A stretch of 54,795 bases of DNA from CAVSSX01 sp963730735 (lineage in GTDB: Bacteria; Actinomycetota; Acidimicrobiia; Acidimicrobiales; RAAP-2), in NCBI GenBank assembly GCA_963730735.1, contig CAVSSX010000006.1, positions 1-54,795 on the forward strand, written 5' to 3'. Of the stretch, positions 24,887-34,439 are shown piece after piece; positions within the stretch are counted from its first letter, which is position 1, and every line of letters starts with the position of its first letter. Below the pieces are notes generated by a model. The model made no database searches, was not told where the DNA came from, and saw only the letters and a list, made by a program, of their open reading frames with translations. Position numbers and translations under genes: made by a program.

Positions 24887-26035
24887 TCAGTTGGGCGAGC
24901 GGAGCACGTCGAGATTAGCCCACCGTGGGTCCCTCGGCGCCACACACCCGCAGGTCTCCTCGTTGCGGTCGGCCCCGCAGGTCGGACAGAGCCCGGCGCA
25001 GTCGGCCCGACACAGGGGGGCGAGGGGCAATTCCAGCACGATGGCGTCCCGGGCCATCGGGGCCAGGTCCAGCTGCTCGTCGACGATCGGGTAGGCCAGC
25101 TCGTCCTCGGGATCCCCGTGGCGACCGTCGGGCTCGCAGAACCGCTCGTGCACCTCGACCCGCAGGTCGCCGCCCACCGGGACGGCACAGCGCCGGCAGA
25201 CCCCGACCCAGGGCGCCTCGACCGTGCCCCGGACGGTGACCCCGCCCGAGTGCGAGGTGAGCACGACGTCGCAGCGCACGTCGGCCCCCTCCGGCACCGT
25301 GCTGTCGACCGGCGACACCAGGGCCCCCTCCTCGACCAGCTCGATCGGGCCCGAGCGGACCTCGGGCCAGGAGGTCCCCACGACCTTGCGCAACCGGGCG
25401 ACGTGGACGACGAACGGGTCGAGGGGCATGAGTCTCTCCTCCTCGGCGCGATCCTGGTCGAAGAAGCCGTCCTCGCCGCCGTCGTGCTCCTCGGCGGGGC
25501 GGGAGGTGGCCGAGGGGGCCTCGGCCTCGGGCGGCGGCGGCGTGGTGGCCTGCAGCTTCTCGCGGCCCGACCGCACGGTGCGCAGCACCCGGTCGAGCAC
25601 GATCTCCATACCGGCCAGCTTCTGGTCGCAGTAGTCCTCGGTCTCGTGGCGCATCCGCCGGGCGTCGTCGTTGGCGTCGTCGAGGATCCGCTGGGCCACC
25701 TGGTTGGCCTGCCGGACGATGTCGGTCCGCGACACCATCCGCTCGGCCTGGATCCGGACGTCCTCCATCAGCGCGTCGGCGTCGCGGCGCTGCTCGGCCA
25801 TGAACTCCTCGCGTTCACGCAGCAGCCACCGGGCCTGGCGCAGCTCGTCGGGCATCTGCTCGAGCGCCCCGGCCAGCAGGTCGAGCACCTGGTCGCGCGA
25901 GATCAGCACCGAGGCCGACAGCGGCATGGCCTTGGCCCCCCCGACCAGGTCCATGACCCGGCGGATGAGCCCCTCGGCGTCGAGGTCGGTCTCCTCGGCC
26001 TCGTCGGCGGGCAGGTCCTCGAACAGGTCGGTCAT
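24887..26035 (-). CDS. SepIVA/DivIVA-like coiled-coil protein fused to DUF177 (YceD) domain
   Basis: This single open frame of 382 aa holds what are normally two adjacent genes. Residues 1-160 resemble actinobacterial SepIVA-type cell-division proteins (LSASVLISRDQVLDLLAGAL, then a long charged coiled coil to REKLQATT). Residues 203-382 are DUF177/YceD, implicated in 23S rRNA or L32 expression, with CRRCAVPVGGDLRVEVHERF and a C-terminal Cys cluster (CRADCAGLCPTCGADRNEETC). ATG 25429 at the join has a strong GAGGAGGAGA ribosome site, so the DUF177 part may also be made alone (180 aa). A real fusion, an internal start, or a lost stop from an indel are all possible. Its ATG overlaps the coaD stop (ATGA). 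Confidence 0.85.
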   Translation of the reverse strand: MTDLFEDLPADEAEETDLDAEGLIRRVMDLVGGAKAMPLSASVLISRDQVLDLLAGALEQMPDELRQARWLLREREEFMAEQRRDADALMEDVRIQAERMVSRTDIVRQANQVAQRILDDANDDARRMRHETEDYCDQKLAGMEIVLDRVLRTVRSGREKLQATTPPPPEAEAPSATSRPAEEHDGGEDGFFDQDRAEEERLMPLDPFVVHVARLRKVVGTSWPEVRSGPIELVEEGALVSPVDSTVPEGADVRCDVVLTSHSGGVTVRGTVEAPWVGVCRRCAVPVGGDLRVEVHERFCEPDGRHGDPEDELAYPIVDEQLDLAPMARDAIVLELPLAPLCRADCAGLCPTCGADRNEETCGCVAPRDPRWANLDVLRSPN

Positions 26036-26538
26036 CCGTCCTCCATCGCCGACGGGTCGGTCCCCTCGAACTTCTCGCTCAAGCGCAGCGAGACCGCCTT
26101 GGGCACGAAGGCCGAGACGTCGCCCCCGAACCGGGCCACCTCCCGCACCAGCTTGGAGGCCACGAAGGAGTGCGACGAGCTGGTCGGGATGAAGATCGTC
26201 TCGACGCCCGAGAGCTGGCGGTTCATCTGGGCCATCTGGAGCTCGTTCTCGAAGTCCGACACCGCTCGGAGGCCCTTCACGATCGCCGAGGCGCCCTCGT
26301 CGCGGGCCACGTTGACCACCAGCGTGCTCACCGAGACGATCCGCACCGTCGGGAGGTGGGCCACCGCCTCCTCGAGCATCTCCTTGCGCTCACCCAGGGT
26401 GAACAGCGGTCCGCTCTTCTGGGGGTTGCGCAGGATGGCCACGACCACGCTGTCGAAGAGCCGGGTCGCCCGCTCGACCACCTCGAGGTGGCCGTTGTGG
26501 AACGGGTCGAACGAACCGGGGAAGAGGGCGACCTTCAC
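26032..26538 (-). CDS. coaD: Phosphopantetheine adenylyltransferase
   Basis: CoaD joins ATP to 4'-phosphopantetheine, the penultimate step of coenzyme A synthesis. The 168-aa protein starts VKVALFPGSFDPFHNGHLEV, carrying the nucleotidyltransferase motif, with VKGLRAVSDFENELQMAQMN and the C-terminal SSSHSFVASKLVREVA. The frame extends upstream, but GTG 26538 overlaps the rsmD stop as GTGA and matches the family N-terminus. The rsmD-coaD pair is conserved in many bacteria. Confidence 0.97.
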   Translation of the reverse strand: MKVALFPGSFDPFHNGHLEVVERATRLFDSVVVAILRNPQKSGPLFTLGERKEMLEEAVAHLPTVRIVSVSTLVVNVARDEGASAIVKGLRAVSDFENELQMAQMNRQLSGVETIFIPTSSSHSFVASKLVREVARFGGDVSAFVPKAVSLRLSEKFEGTDPSAMEDG

Positions 26539-27098
26539 CGCTCGGCCCCGTGGGCGTCGGCGTCGGTGGAGGGCGTCGGAGTCGCGGTGCGGGCCACGGT
26601 CACGAGCGTACCGCCGTAGCGGCGCGACCTGGCGACCACCCAGCCGGGCGCCAGCGGAATTTCCCGGTCCGACTCGAGGACGGCCAGGTCGGCCTGGAGG
26701 GCGGCGGTCAACTCGGGCCAGCCGTCGAAGGAGTACGGGGGGTCGCACACGGCCAGATCGAACCGTCCGGCCCGCCCGAGCCACCCCGGAAGGCTGGCCC
26801 GGGTGAGGGTGATCGCCTCCCCGGCCAGACCCACGGCGTCGGCGTTGGCCCGCACGGCGGCCAGGGCCGAGGGGTCCTGGTCGACGAAGGTCACCTCGGC
26901 CGCCCCCCGGGACAGGGCCTCGAGCCCGAGGGCCCCGCTGCCGCAGTAGAGGTCGACGACCGACAGCCCTTCGACCCCGCCCATCGAGCCCAGGATGTCG
27001 AAGATCGACTCGCGCACCCGGTCCGAGGTCGGCCGGACGCTGGCCGGCAGCGGTGCCGCCAGGCGTCGCCCCCGACTCCGGCCGCCGATGACGCGCAC
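26535..27098 (-). CDS. rsmD: 16S rRNA (guanine(966)-N(2))-methyltransferase RsmD
   Basis: RsmD methylates N2 of G966 in the 30S head. The 187-aa protein begins MRVIGGRSRGRRL, with the SAM-binding motif VVDLYCGSGALGLEALSRGA and catalytic motif CDPPYSF, all typical. The start is GTG 27098; the GAGGAG upstream is closer than ideal, so the start is slightly uncertain. It overlaps coaD by 3-4 nt. Confidence 0.95.
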   Translation of the reverse strand: MRVIGGRSRGRRLAAPLPASVRPTSDRVRESIFDILGSMGGVEGLSVVDLYCGSGALGLEALSRGAAEVTFVDQDPSALAAVRANADAVGLAGEAITLTRASLPGWLGRAGRFDLAVCDPPYSFDGWPELTAALQADLAVLESDREIPLAPGWVVARSRRYGGTLVTVARTATPTPSTDADAHGAER

Positions 27099-27184
27099 CT
27101 CCTCACCGTACCGTCACGCGGTCCGGCCGCCCGTCAGCCTACGACCGCCCTCAGCGGTCGACGCGGCCGTCAGCTCGTGCACCG

Positions 27185-29468
27185 TCAGCTCTTGAAGAGG
27201 AAGGCCTCCTCGTCCTCGTCGAGGAAGAGTCGCACCTCGTCCTGGAGCAGCGGGTGGTCGGCCAGCAGGTGGTCGGCCTCGGTCACGGCCACGGCCACCT
27301 CGCGGGCGGCGTCGAGCAGGTCCCGGTCGGTCCGCAGCCGGGCCAGGATCAGGTCGCTGCGACCCTTCTGGCGCGAGCCCAGGATCGTGCCCTCGCCGCG
27401 CAGATCGAGGTCGACCTCGGCCAGCTCGAAGCCGTCGGTGGTCCGCTCGAGGGCGGTCAGGCGCTCGGTGGCCTCGGGCGTGGCGCCTTCGCCGAGCAGG
27501 TAGCACCAGCTCGGCCACGTCCCCCGGCCGACCCGGCCCCGGAGCTGGTGCAGCTGGGCGATGCCGAAGCGGTCGGCGTCCTCGATGACCATCACCGTGG
27601 CCTCGGGGACGTCGACGCCGACCTCGACGACGGTCGTGGCCACCAGCACCTGGACCTCGCCCGAGCGGAAGGCGGCCATGGCCGCCTCCTTCTCGGCCGC
27701 CGGCATCTGGCCGTGGAGCAGGCCCAGGGCGAGGTCGGGCAGGACCTCGGCCGACAGTCGCTCAAGCTCCTCGGTGGCCGAGCGGGCCACCACCCGGTCG
27801 GACCCCTCGACCAGCGGGCAGACGACGTAGGCCCGTCGCCCGGCGGCCACCTCGTCGCGCACCCGCTGCCAGGCCTCGGACTCCTCGAGGTCGGTGCGGG
27901 CCCACACCGTGGTGATCGGCGTGCGGCCCGGCGGCAGCTCGTCGAGGACCACCATGTCGAGGTCACCGAACACCACCATGGCGGCGGTCCGCGGGATGGG
28001 GGTGGCGGTCATGACCAGCAGGTCGGGGTCGGCGCCGGCGTCGGGCCCGGCCGCCTCGGCCACCACCGAGGTCCGGCCCTTGTCCCGCAGGGCGGCGCGC
28101 TGCTCCACACCGAAGCGGTGCTGCTCGTCGATCACCGCCACGCCGAGCGAGTGGAAGCGGACCTCGTCGGTGAGCAGGGCGTGGGTCCCCACCACCACGT
28201 CGACCTCGCCCGGCCCGGAGCCCCTTGTGCAGCGCCGTGCGCTCGGCCGCCGTGGTCCGGTTGGTGAGCAGGGCCACCGACACCGGGCGCTGGCCGCCGA
28301 GCCGGCCGGGGTCGGGGACGCTGAGCCCGTCGGTCAGGGACCGCACGGCCATCAGGTGCTGGTCGGCCAGGACCTCGGTCGGCACCATCAGGGCCCCCTG
28401 ATGGCCGCCCTGGACGGCCGCCAGGAGGGCGGCCACGGCCACCACCGTCTTGCCCGACCCGACGTCACCTTGCAGGAGCCGGTGCATCGGGAGCGGGCCG
28501 GCGAGCTCGGCGAAGATCGAGGCGAGCGCCTTGCGCTGGGCCGTGGTCAGCTCGAACGGCAGGGTGGCCAGGAATTCCTGGACCAGCGTCCTCGGGCCGC
28601 TCGATGCGACCGCCTTCCCGCTCGAGGTGACGTCGAGCACCGACACCGAGTGGCGGATGGCCCGGGCGTCCTCTTCCATGGCCCGCCGACGCAGGACCAG
28701 CGCCAGCTGGAGCCGGAACAGCTCGTCGAAGGCCAGCCGCCGCCGGGCCACGACGGTGTCGGCCATGGTCTCGGGCAGGTGGATCCGGCGCATGGCGTCG
28801 GTCCGGCCGAGCAGCTCGAGTCGGGTCCGCCACTCCTCGGGCAGGGGGTCGGCGAACTCCCCCACCCGCCGGAGGGACTGGGCCGCCCACTCGCCGACTT
28901 CCCAGCTGTTGAGACCGACCTTGGCCGAGGCCGGGTAGACGGGGATGATCCGCAACGTCCGGCGGCGGTCGGCCTGGTCCTCGTCCTCGGTGGCCACCAG
29001 CACGTCGACCACCGGGTTGGCCATCTGGCGTGCGCCCCGGTACTCCTTGAGCTTGCCGAAGAACAGCGCCTCGGACCCGGCGGTGAGCTGCTTGGCCCGC
29101 CAGGCCTGGTTGAAGAAGACCACCTCCATCGTGCCGGTGCCGTCGGTGACCGACAGCTCGACCATCGACCGGCGGTTGCGGGTCGTGCGGGCCGAGACGC
29201 GTCGGATCTGGCCCAGCACCACCGCCTCCTCGCCCACCGACAGGTCGGCCAGGTCGGCCTGCCGGGACCGGTCGATGTAGCGGCGGGGGTAGGTGGTGAG
29301 GAGGTCGAAGACGCTGGCCACCCCCCAGTCGGCCAGGGCGGCCTCCTTCTTCGGCGTGAGCCGGCGGAGGCGGGTGACCGGCACGCCGGCCAGCTCCCGC
29401 AGGGTCTTCGGCGTCCGCGTCGCGCCGTCGGTGGTGGCGGACGGGCCCGGCGTCGCCGCCCCGGTCAC
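27185..29468 (-). CDS. recG: ATP-dependent DNA helicase RecG, single frameshift
   Basis: RecG remodels stalled replication forks. The N-terminal part has the wedge/OB domain (SVTDGTGTMEVVFFNQAWR) and the helicase core opens with LLQGDVGSGKTVVAVAALLA. After LHKGLRAG the frame changes; the rest continues VVVGTHALLTDEV, DEQHRFGVEQR, TATPIPRT and the C-terminal domain ending LFLDEDEEAFLFKS. One base too many in CCC at 28209-28211 explains it; removing it gives AGEVDVVVGTHAL and 760 aa, normal for RecG. GTG 29468 overlaps the upstream stop (GTGA). Assembly error is the likeliest cause. Confidence 0.94.
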
Positions 29469-31117
29469 TCGATGCCGAGCAGGTAGGGGTAGAGCGCCTG
29501 GCCCCCGTGGTGGACCTCGGCGGCCACCTGCGGGCGGTGGTCGGTCAGCCACTCGGTGATCCGGCGGGTGTCGGCCACCGTGGCCCCCTCGCCCTCGATG
29601 AGGGTCACCAGCTCGTGCTCGTCGTTCACCAGCAGGTCGAGCAGGCCGGTCACCGCCTCGGCCGAGGTCTGGCGGATGACGGCCACCCCGTCCCGGGTCA
29701 GGCCGATCCAGTCGCCTTCGGCCACCGGGCCGACGTCGGTGGTGGTGTCGCGGACCGCCCGGGTCACCTCGCCCGGCACCACCCGCTCGGCCGACGACGT
29801 CATGGCGGCCACGTTCTCGTCCAGCCCCGAGGCCGGGTCGTAGGCCAGCAGGGCGGCGAAGCCCTCGACGATGCTGCCGGTGGGCACCACCCGGACCCGG
29901 CGGTCGGTCAGGGCGTCGACCTGCTCGGCCACGGCCCGGATGTTCCCGTTGTTGGGCAGCACGACCACGTCGGCCGACCCGACGGCCTCGACCGCCTCGA
30001 TGATCTGGGCCGTGGACGGGTTCATCGACTGGCCCCCGATGACCTGGTGGTGGACCCCGAGCGACCAGAAGATGCGGCCGAGACCGTCGCCGGCCACCAC
30101 GGCCACCACGCCGGTGGTCGGCGGTGGCCCGGTGGGCACGGGCGGCCCGGCACCCGCCGCCGCGCTCTCGCGCACCCACCGCTCCTCCTCCACCTGCTCG
30201 GCCAGGTCGGTCACCCGGATGTCCCGGGGCCGGCCGGCGTCGAGGGCCGCCTCGATGGCCGCCCCGATGTCGTCGGTGTGGATGTGGCAGTTGAAGATGC
30301 CGTCGCCCCCGACCACCACGATGGAGTCGCCGATCCCGGCCCAGACCTCCTTGAAGTCGGCGATGGTGTCGTCGGGGGCGTCGAGCAGGTACATGACCTC
30401 GTAGCGGAGGTCGCCCACCCCCTCGGCCAGGTGCCGGGAGCCCGAGGACGGGCCCGGGTCGGTGACGTCGATCTCGGGGGCCTCGGGCAGGGGGCGGCCG
30501 TCGATGACGTGCAGCAGGGCGTCGAAGAGCAGCAGGTAGCCGGTGCCACCGGCGTCGACCACGCCCGCCTGGGCCAGCACCTCGAGCTGCTCGGGCGTCC
30601 GGGCCAGGGCGACGGCCCCGGCGTCCCGGGCCCCGGTGGCCACGCCGAGCAGGTCGGCCCCGCCGGCGGCGGCGGCCGCCGCACCGGCGCCGGCCTCCCG
30701 GGCCACCGTCAGGATGGTGCCCTCGACCGGTCGCACCACGGCCTGGCGGGCCAGGTCGCTCGCCAGCACCAGGGCATCGGCCAGGTCGGCCGGGCCGACC
30801 GCCTCGGTCGGCGACAGCCGCTCGGCGATGCCCCGCAGCAGCTGGGAGAGGATCACCCCGGAGTTCCCCCGGGCGCCCATGAGCGAGCCGTGGGCCACCG
30901 CCTTGCAGAGGTCGGACATCGAGGCGCCGTCGCCGAGCGGCTCGAGCTCGTCGTGGACGGCGTCGAGGGTGAGGGCCATGTTCGTGCCGGTGTCACCGTC
31001 GGGCACGGGGTAGACATTGAGCCGGTTGATGACCAGCTGGTGGGCCCGCAGGCCGTCCCGGAAGGCGGTCATCGTCGCCCGCACGTCGGGCGCGGCCAAC
31101 GTCGAGCGGGGCTCCAT
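29465..31117 (-). CDS. DAK2/DegV-like fatty acid kinase FakA (YloV) family protein
   Basis: This resembles FakA, which phosphorylates fatty acids bound to FakB (DegV) proteins. The N-terminal DhaL/DAK2 domain has RLNVYPVPDGDTGTNMALTL near residue 37 and GSLMGARGNSGVILSQLLRG near 80, which bind ATP-Mg. The C-terminal FakA half has KVVGGQSMNPST-type (QVIGGQSMNPSTAQI) and VVLPNNGNIRAVAEQ. The ORF extends upstream, but ATG 31117 follows TAGCAT by 7 nt, fitting a leaderless start and a 550-aa protein. No FakB is in the window. Its divergent neighbour is rpmB, the usual arrangement. Confidence 0.88.
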   Translation of the reverse strand: MEPRSTLAAPDVRATMTAFRDGLRAHQLVINRLNVYPVPDGDTGTNMALTLDAVHDELEPLGDGASMSDLCKAVAHGSLMGARGNSGVILSQLLRGIAERLSPTEAVGPADLADALVLASDLARQAVVRPVEGTILTVAREAGAGAAAAAAGGADLLGVATGARDAGAVALARTPEQLEVLAQAGVVDAGGTGYLLLFDALLHVIDGRPLPEAPEIDVTDPGPSSGSRHLAEGVGDLRYEVMYLLDAPDDTIADFKEVWAGIGDSIVVVGGDGIFNCHIHTDDIGAAIEAALDAGRPRDIRVTDLAEQVEEERWVRESAAAGAGPPVPTGPPPTTGVVAVVAGDGLGRIFWSLGVHHQVIGGQSMNPSTAQIIEAVEAVGSADVVVLPNNGNIRAVAEQVDALTDRRVRVVPTGSIVEGFAALLAYDPASGLDENVAAMTSSAERVVPGEVTRAVRDTTTDVGPVAEGDWIGLTRDGVAVIRQTSAEAVTGLLDLLVNDEHELVTLIEGEGATVADTRRITEWLTDHRPQVAAEVHHGGQALYPYLLGIE

Positions 31118-31124
31118 CCCCGGG

Positions 31125-31130
31125 ATGCTA
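31125..31130 (-). promoter_or_regulatory. -10 box (TAGCAT), leaderless promoter of fakA-like gene
   Basis: GGTTAGCATCCCGGGG precedes ATG 31117 with a 7-nt gap and no clear ribosome site. Confidence 0.5.
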
Positions 31131-31210
31131 ACCTTTGCGCCGTCCACGACGACCCCTCTGGTCGCCGTCGTCGGCCCCGGAGCGGGCCACCCCGAGGAGG
31201 ATCTGGTCAC

Positions 31211-31423
31211 ATGGCAGCCGTCTGCGAACTCTGCGGCAAGAAGCCGTCTTTCGGCATGTCCCTGAGCCACTCCCACCGTCGGACCAAGCGCCGGTGGGAC
31301 CCGAACATCCAGAGGGTCCGGGCCCTGGTCGACGGGACGCCCCGTCGGCTCAACGTCTGCACCTCGTGCATCCGATCGGGCAAGGTCACCAAGCCGCCCC
31401 GCCGGGTGACCACCTCCGCCTGA
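31211..31423 (+). CDS. rpmB: 50S ribosomal protein L28 (zinc-binding form)
   Basis: L28 is a small 50S protein. The 70-aa sequence starts MAAVCELCGKKPSFGMSLSH and later has CTSCIRSGKV; the CxxC pairs mark the zinc-binding C+ form. ATG 31211 has GAGGAGG about 10 nt upstream. It is divergent from the fakA-like gene and convergent with thiL. A 14-bp tandem repeat spans its stop codon (31413-31468), so the last codons are part of the repeat. Confidence 0.96.
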   Translation: MAAVCELCGKKPSFGMSLSHSHRRTKRRWDPNIQRVRALVDGTPRRLNVCTSCIRSGKVTKPPRRVTTSA

Positions 31424-31468
31424 CCATTTCCGCCTGACCACTTCAGGCTGACCACTCCCGGCTGCTCA
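31413..31468. repeat. Degenerate 14-bp tandem repeat, four units, over the rpmB stop codon
   Basis: Units are CCTCCGCCTGACCA, TTTCCGCCTGACCA, CTTCAGGCTGACCA and CTCCCGGCTGCTCA. The first two differ by two bases, and later units drift. Unit one contains the rpmB stop TGA, so each unit repeats a TGA in the same position. It looks like local slippage that duplicated the gene's end. Confidence 0.75.
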
Positions 31469-31483
31469 CCCCCGCCGGTCGTG

Positions 31484-31512
31484 CCGGCGCACCCGGTTCG
31501 AACCGGCGCCGG
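31484..31512. terminator. Possible bidirectional hairpin between rpmB and thiL
   Basis: Two stacked stems (CCGGCG/CGCCGG and CCGG(TT)/(AA)CCGG) with a 3-nt bulge and a TTCGAA loop lie between convergent rpmB and thiL. There is no T-run on either strand, so a Rho-independent terminator is only a guess. Confidence 0.35.
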
Positions 31513-31517
31513 ATGGA

Positions 31518-32522
31518 TCAGAGGGTGTGCTCCCACCCCTGGCGTTCGAACACCTCGCCCCGCCACGTGCGCTCCGTCGCTTCGGCGGTGCACCTCCCGA
31601 TCCTGATCGGCGGGTCGACCCCGGCCTCGGCGAAGGCTCGCGCCAGCGCCGACGGGTCGGGTGTCGCCATCAGCAACTGGTAGTCCTCGCCGCCCCCGAG
31701 GGCCTCGGCCACCGTCGCCCCGGGGGCCACCGGGACCTCGTCCAGGGCCACGCCCACCCCCGAGGCCCGGGCGACCCGGTCGAGGTCGATCGCCAGACCG
31801 TCCGAGACGTCCATCATCGCGGTGACCCCGGCCAGCCGGGCGGCCCAACCTTCGGCCAACCGGGCCTGCGGGCGCCGATGGGCCCGGACCGACGGGTCGT
31901 CGTCGCCGCCGGTGCCCGCCCGCAGGAGCCGGAGGCCGGCGGCCGAGGCCCCGAGGGGGCCGGTGACGAACAGCGCATCGCCCGGCCGGGCCCCCGACCG
32001 TCGCACCGCCGGCGGACCCGCGTCGTCGAACGCCTCGTCGGCATCGAGCGTGCCGGTCACCGCCACCGAGACCATCACGGTGGCCGACGACGAGAGGTCA
32101 CCGCCCACCACCGGGCAGCCCCAGTGGGTCGACGCCTGGGCGAGGCCGGTCACCAGTCGGTCGAGGTCGGTGCCCGGCGGGACGCAGATGGTCACCACGG
32201 CGTGGAGGGGCCGGCCGCCCATGGCCCCGAGGTCGCTGACCGCCGCCGTCAGGGCCTTCCAGCCCAGGTCGTCGAGGCCCACCAGCTCGAGATCGGCGTG
32301 GACGTCGGCCACCGCCGCGTCCACCGAGAAGAGCAGCGGACCGGGCGGCGGGAGCACCACCGCCGTGTCGTCGCCGATCCACAGCTCGTCGGCCCTCGGG
32401 CCCCTGCCCGCCACCTCGAACGCCCGTCGGATAGCCTCGATGGCCGCGTCCTCGCCGATCGGGCCCATCCCCCGGTTCCGGCCGTCGACCGACGCCGTTT
32501 GGCGCGTTTTGGGTTTGGGCAT
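31518..32522 (-). CDS. thiL: Thiamine-monophosphate kinase
   Basis: ThiL phosphorylates thiamine monophosphate to the active diphosphate. The 334-aa protein has WIGDDTAVVL near residue 48, SVDAAVADVHADLE near 66, VVGGDLSSS and MMDVSDGLAIDLDRVA, the PurM-like metal and nucleotide sites. ATG 32522 follows TAGGCA by 6 nt without a ribosome site, suggesting a leaderless start; the later MGPIGED (residue 19) is a possible alternative N-terminus. It is divergent from pckG. Confidence 0.92.
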   Translation of the reverse strand: MPKPKTRQTASVDGRNRGMGPIGEDAAIEAIRRAFEVAGRGPRADELWIGDDTAVVLPPPGPLLFSVDAAVADVHADLELVGLDDLGWKALTAAVSDLGAMGGRPLHAVVTICVPPGTDLDRLVTGLAQASTHWGCPVVGGDLSSSATVMVSVAVTGTLDADEAFDDAGPPAVRRSGARPGDALFVTGPLGASAAGLRLLRAGTGGDDDPSVRAHRRPQARLAEGWAARLAGVTAMMDVSDGLAIDLDRVARASGVGVALDEVPVAPGATVAEALGGGEDYQLLMATPDPSALARAFAEAGVDPPIRIGRCTAEATERTWRGEVFERQGWEHTL

Positions 32523-32528
32523 ACGCCA

Positions 32529-32534
32529 TGCCTA
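32529..32534 (-). promoter_or_regulatory. -10 box (TAGGCA), leaderless promoter of thiL
   Basis: GCTAGGCATGGCGT precedes ATG 32522 with a 6-nt gap. Confidence 0.45.
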
Positions 32535-32591
32535 GCATTGGTGTTCCCGATCACCGAATGGCCCCCTGCATGCCACACGAGACCGGCCCCA

Positions 32592-32597
32592 TAGTCT
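32592..32597 (+). promoter_or_regulatory. -10 box (TAGTCT) of pckG
   Basis: TAGTCT lies 24 nt before the start codon; the leader would contain the AGGAGGA ribosome site at 32604-32610. It is divergent from the thiL promoter only about 60 nt away. Confidence 0.45.
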
Positions 32598-32621
32598 TCT
32601 ACCAGGAGGAAGCAGAACCGT

Positions 32622-34409
32622 ATGGCCCCCACAACGAATCGCAAACTCCTCGCTTGGGTGGACGAGGTGGCCGAGCTCACGACCCCCGACCGAATCGAGT
32701 GGTGCGACGGGTCGGCCGAGGAGTACGACCGGCTCTGCCAACTGCTGGTCGACAACGGGACCTTCACCAAGCTGAGCGACGCCAAGCGGCCCAACAGCTA
32801 CTGGGCCCACTCGGACCCCGGTGACGTCGCCCGGGTCGAGGACCGCACGTACATCTGCTCGGAGAAGGAGATCGACGCCGGCCCGACCAACAACTGGCGG
32901 GAGCCGTCGGAGATGCGGGGCTTCCTGAGCGGCCTGTTCAAGGGCTGCATGAAGGGCCGCACGATGTACGTGGTGCCCTTCTCCATGGGGCCGCTCGGCT
33001 CGGACATCGCCCACATCGGCGTGGAGCTCACCGACTCGGCCTACGTGGCGGTGTCGATGCGCATCATGACCCGCATGGGCGCCGGTGCCCTCGAGGTGCT
33101 GGGCGACGGCGACTTCGTCCCCTGCCTGCACTCGGTCGGCGCCCCGCTGGCCGACGGCGAGGCCGACGTCCCGTGGCCGTGCGACGCCGAGAACAAGTAC
33201 ATCGTCCACTTCCCCGAGACCCGCGAGATCATGTCCTTCGGCTCGGGCTACGGCGGCAACGCCCTCCTCGGCAAGAAGTGCTTCGCCCTGCGCATCGCCT
33301 CGGTCATGGCCCGCGACGACGGCTGGCTGGCCGAGCACATGCTCATCCTGAAGCTCACCTCGCCGGCCGGCGAGACCCGCTACGTCACCGGGGCCTTCCC
33401 CTCGGCCTGCGGCAAGACCAACCTGGCCATGCTCATCCCGACCCTGCCCGGCTGGAAGGTCGAGACGGTCGGCGACGACATCTGCTGGATGAAGTACGGC
33501 GCCGACGGCCAGCTCTACGCCATCAACCCCGAGGCCGGCTTCTTCGGCGTGGCCCCGGGCACCAACATGCACACCAACCCCAACGCCATGTTGACCCTCG
33601 ACGGCAACTCCATCTTCACCAACACCGCCCTCACCGACGACGGCGACGTGTGGTGGGAGGGCATGACCGACACGGCGCCGGCCCACCTGACCGACTGGAA
33701 GGGCAACGACTGGACGCCCGAGTCGGGCACCCCGGCCGCCCACCCGAACGCCCGCTTCACCTGTCCGGCCTCCCAGGACCCGGCCATCGCCTCGGAGTGG
33801 GAGAGCCCCCAGGGCGTGCCGATCTCGGCCATCCTCTTCGGCGGCCGCCGGGCCTCGGTGGTCCCGCTGGTGTTCGAGTCCCGCGACTGGGAGCACGGCG
33901 TGTTCCTCGGCTCGATCATGGCCTCGGAGACCACGGCGGCGGCGGCCGGCGCGGTCGGCAACCTGCGCCGCGACCCCTTCGCCATGCTCCCCTTCTGCGG
34001 CTACAACATGGCCGACTACTTCAGCCACTGGCTGGAGGTCGGGGCGGCCGGCGACGCCGAGAAGCTCCCGAAGATCTTCTACGTCAACTGGTTCCGCAAG
34101 GACGAGGACGGCCGCTGGCTGTGGCCGGGCTACGGCGACAACTCCCGGGTCCTCGAGTGGGTCTTCGAGCGGGTCACCGGTGAGGGCGAGGCCGTGGACA
34201 CCCCCATCGGCCTGGTGCCGGCACCCGGGGCCATCGACCTCGAGGGCCTCGACGTGTCCAAGGAGGACATGGACGAGCTGCTGCGGGTCGACGCCGGCGA
34301 GTGGCGGGCCGAGGTGCCCCTCATCCGCGAGCACTTCGCCAAGTTCGGCGACCGCCTGCCCGAGCAGCTGCACCGGGCGGTCGACGACCTCGAGCGTCGC
34401 CTGGGCTGA
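32622..34409 (+). CDS. pckG: Phosphoenolpyruvate carboxykinase (GTP)
   Basis: PEPCK interconverts oxaloacetate and PEP using GTP, the gluconeogenic step. The 595-aa protein is the GTP type: the P-loop region is FPSACGKTNLAMLIPTL near residue 261, the reactive cysteine lies in that loop, WPCDAENKYIVHFPE and NPEAGFFGVAPGTN are conserved, and the C-terminus has FRKDEDGRWLWPGYGDN. ATG 32622 has an excellent AGGAGGA ribosome site. Together with glpD/glpK it implies growth on glycerol, lipids or organic acids. Confidence 0.97.
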   Translation: MAPTTNRKLLAWVDEVAELTTPDRIEWCDGSAEEYDRLCQLLVDNGTFTKLSDAKRPNSYWAHSDPGDVARVEDRTYICSEKEIDAGPTNNWREPSEMRGFLSGLFKGCMKGRTMYVVPFSMGPLGSDIAHIGVELTDSAYVAVSMRIMTRMGAGALEVLGDGDFVPCLHSVGAPLADGEADVPWPCDAENKYIVHFPETREIMSFGSGYGGNALLGKKCFALRIASVMARDDGWLAEHMLILKLTSPAGETRYVTGAFPSACGKTNLAMLIPTLPGWKVETVGDDICWMKYGADGQLYAINPEAGFFGVAPGTNMHTNPNAMLTLDGNSIFTNTALTDDGDVWWEGMTDTAPAHLTDWKGNDWTPESGTPAAHPNARFTCPASQDPAIASEWESPQGVPISAILFGGRRASVVPLVFESRDWEHGVFLGSIMASETTAAAAGAVGNLRRDPFAMLPFCGYNMADYFSHWLEVGAAGDAEKLPKIFYVNWFRKDEDGRWLWPGYGDNSRVLEWVFERVTGEGEAVDTPIGLVPAPGAIDLEGLDVSKEDMDELLRVDAGEWRAEVPLIREHFAKFGDRLPEQLHRAVDDLERRLG

Positions 34410-34439
34410 CGCCCGGCCCCCGGCGTCGGTCACCGGCGT

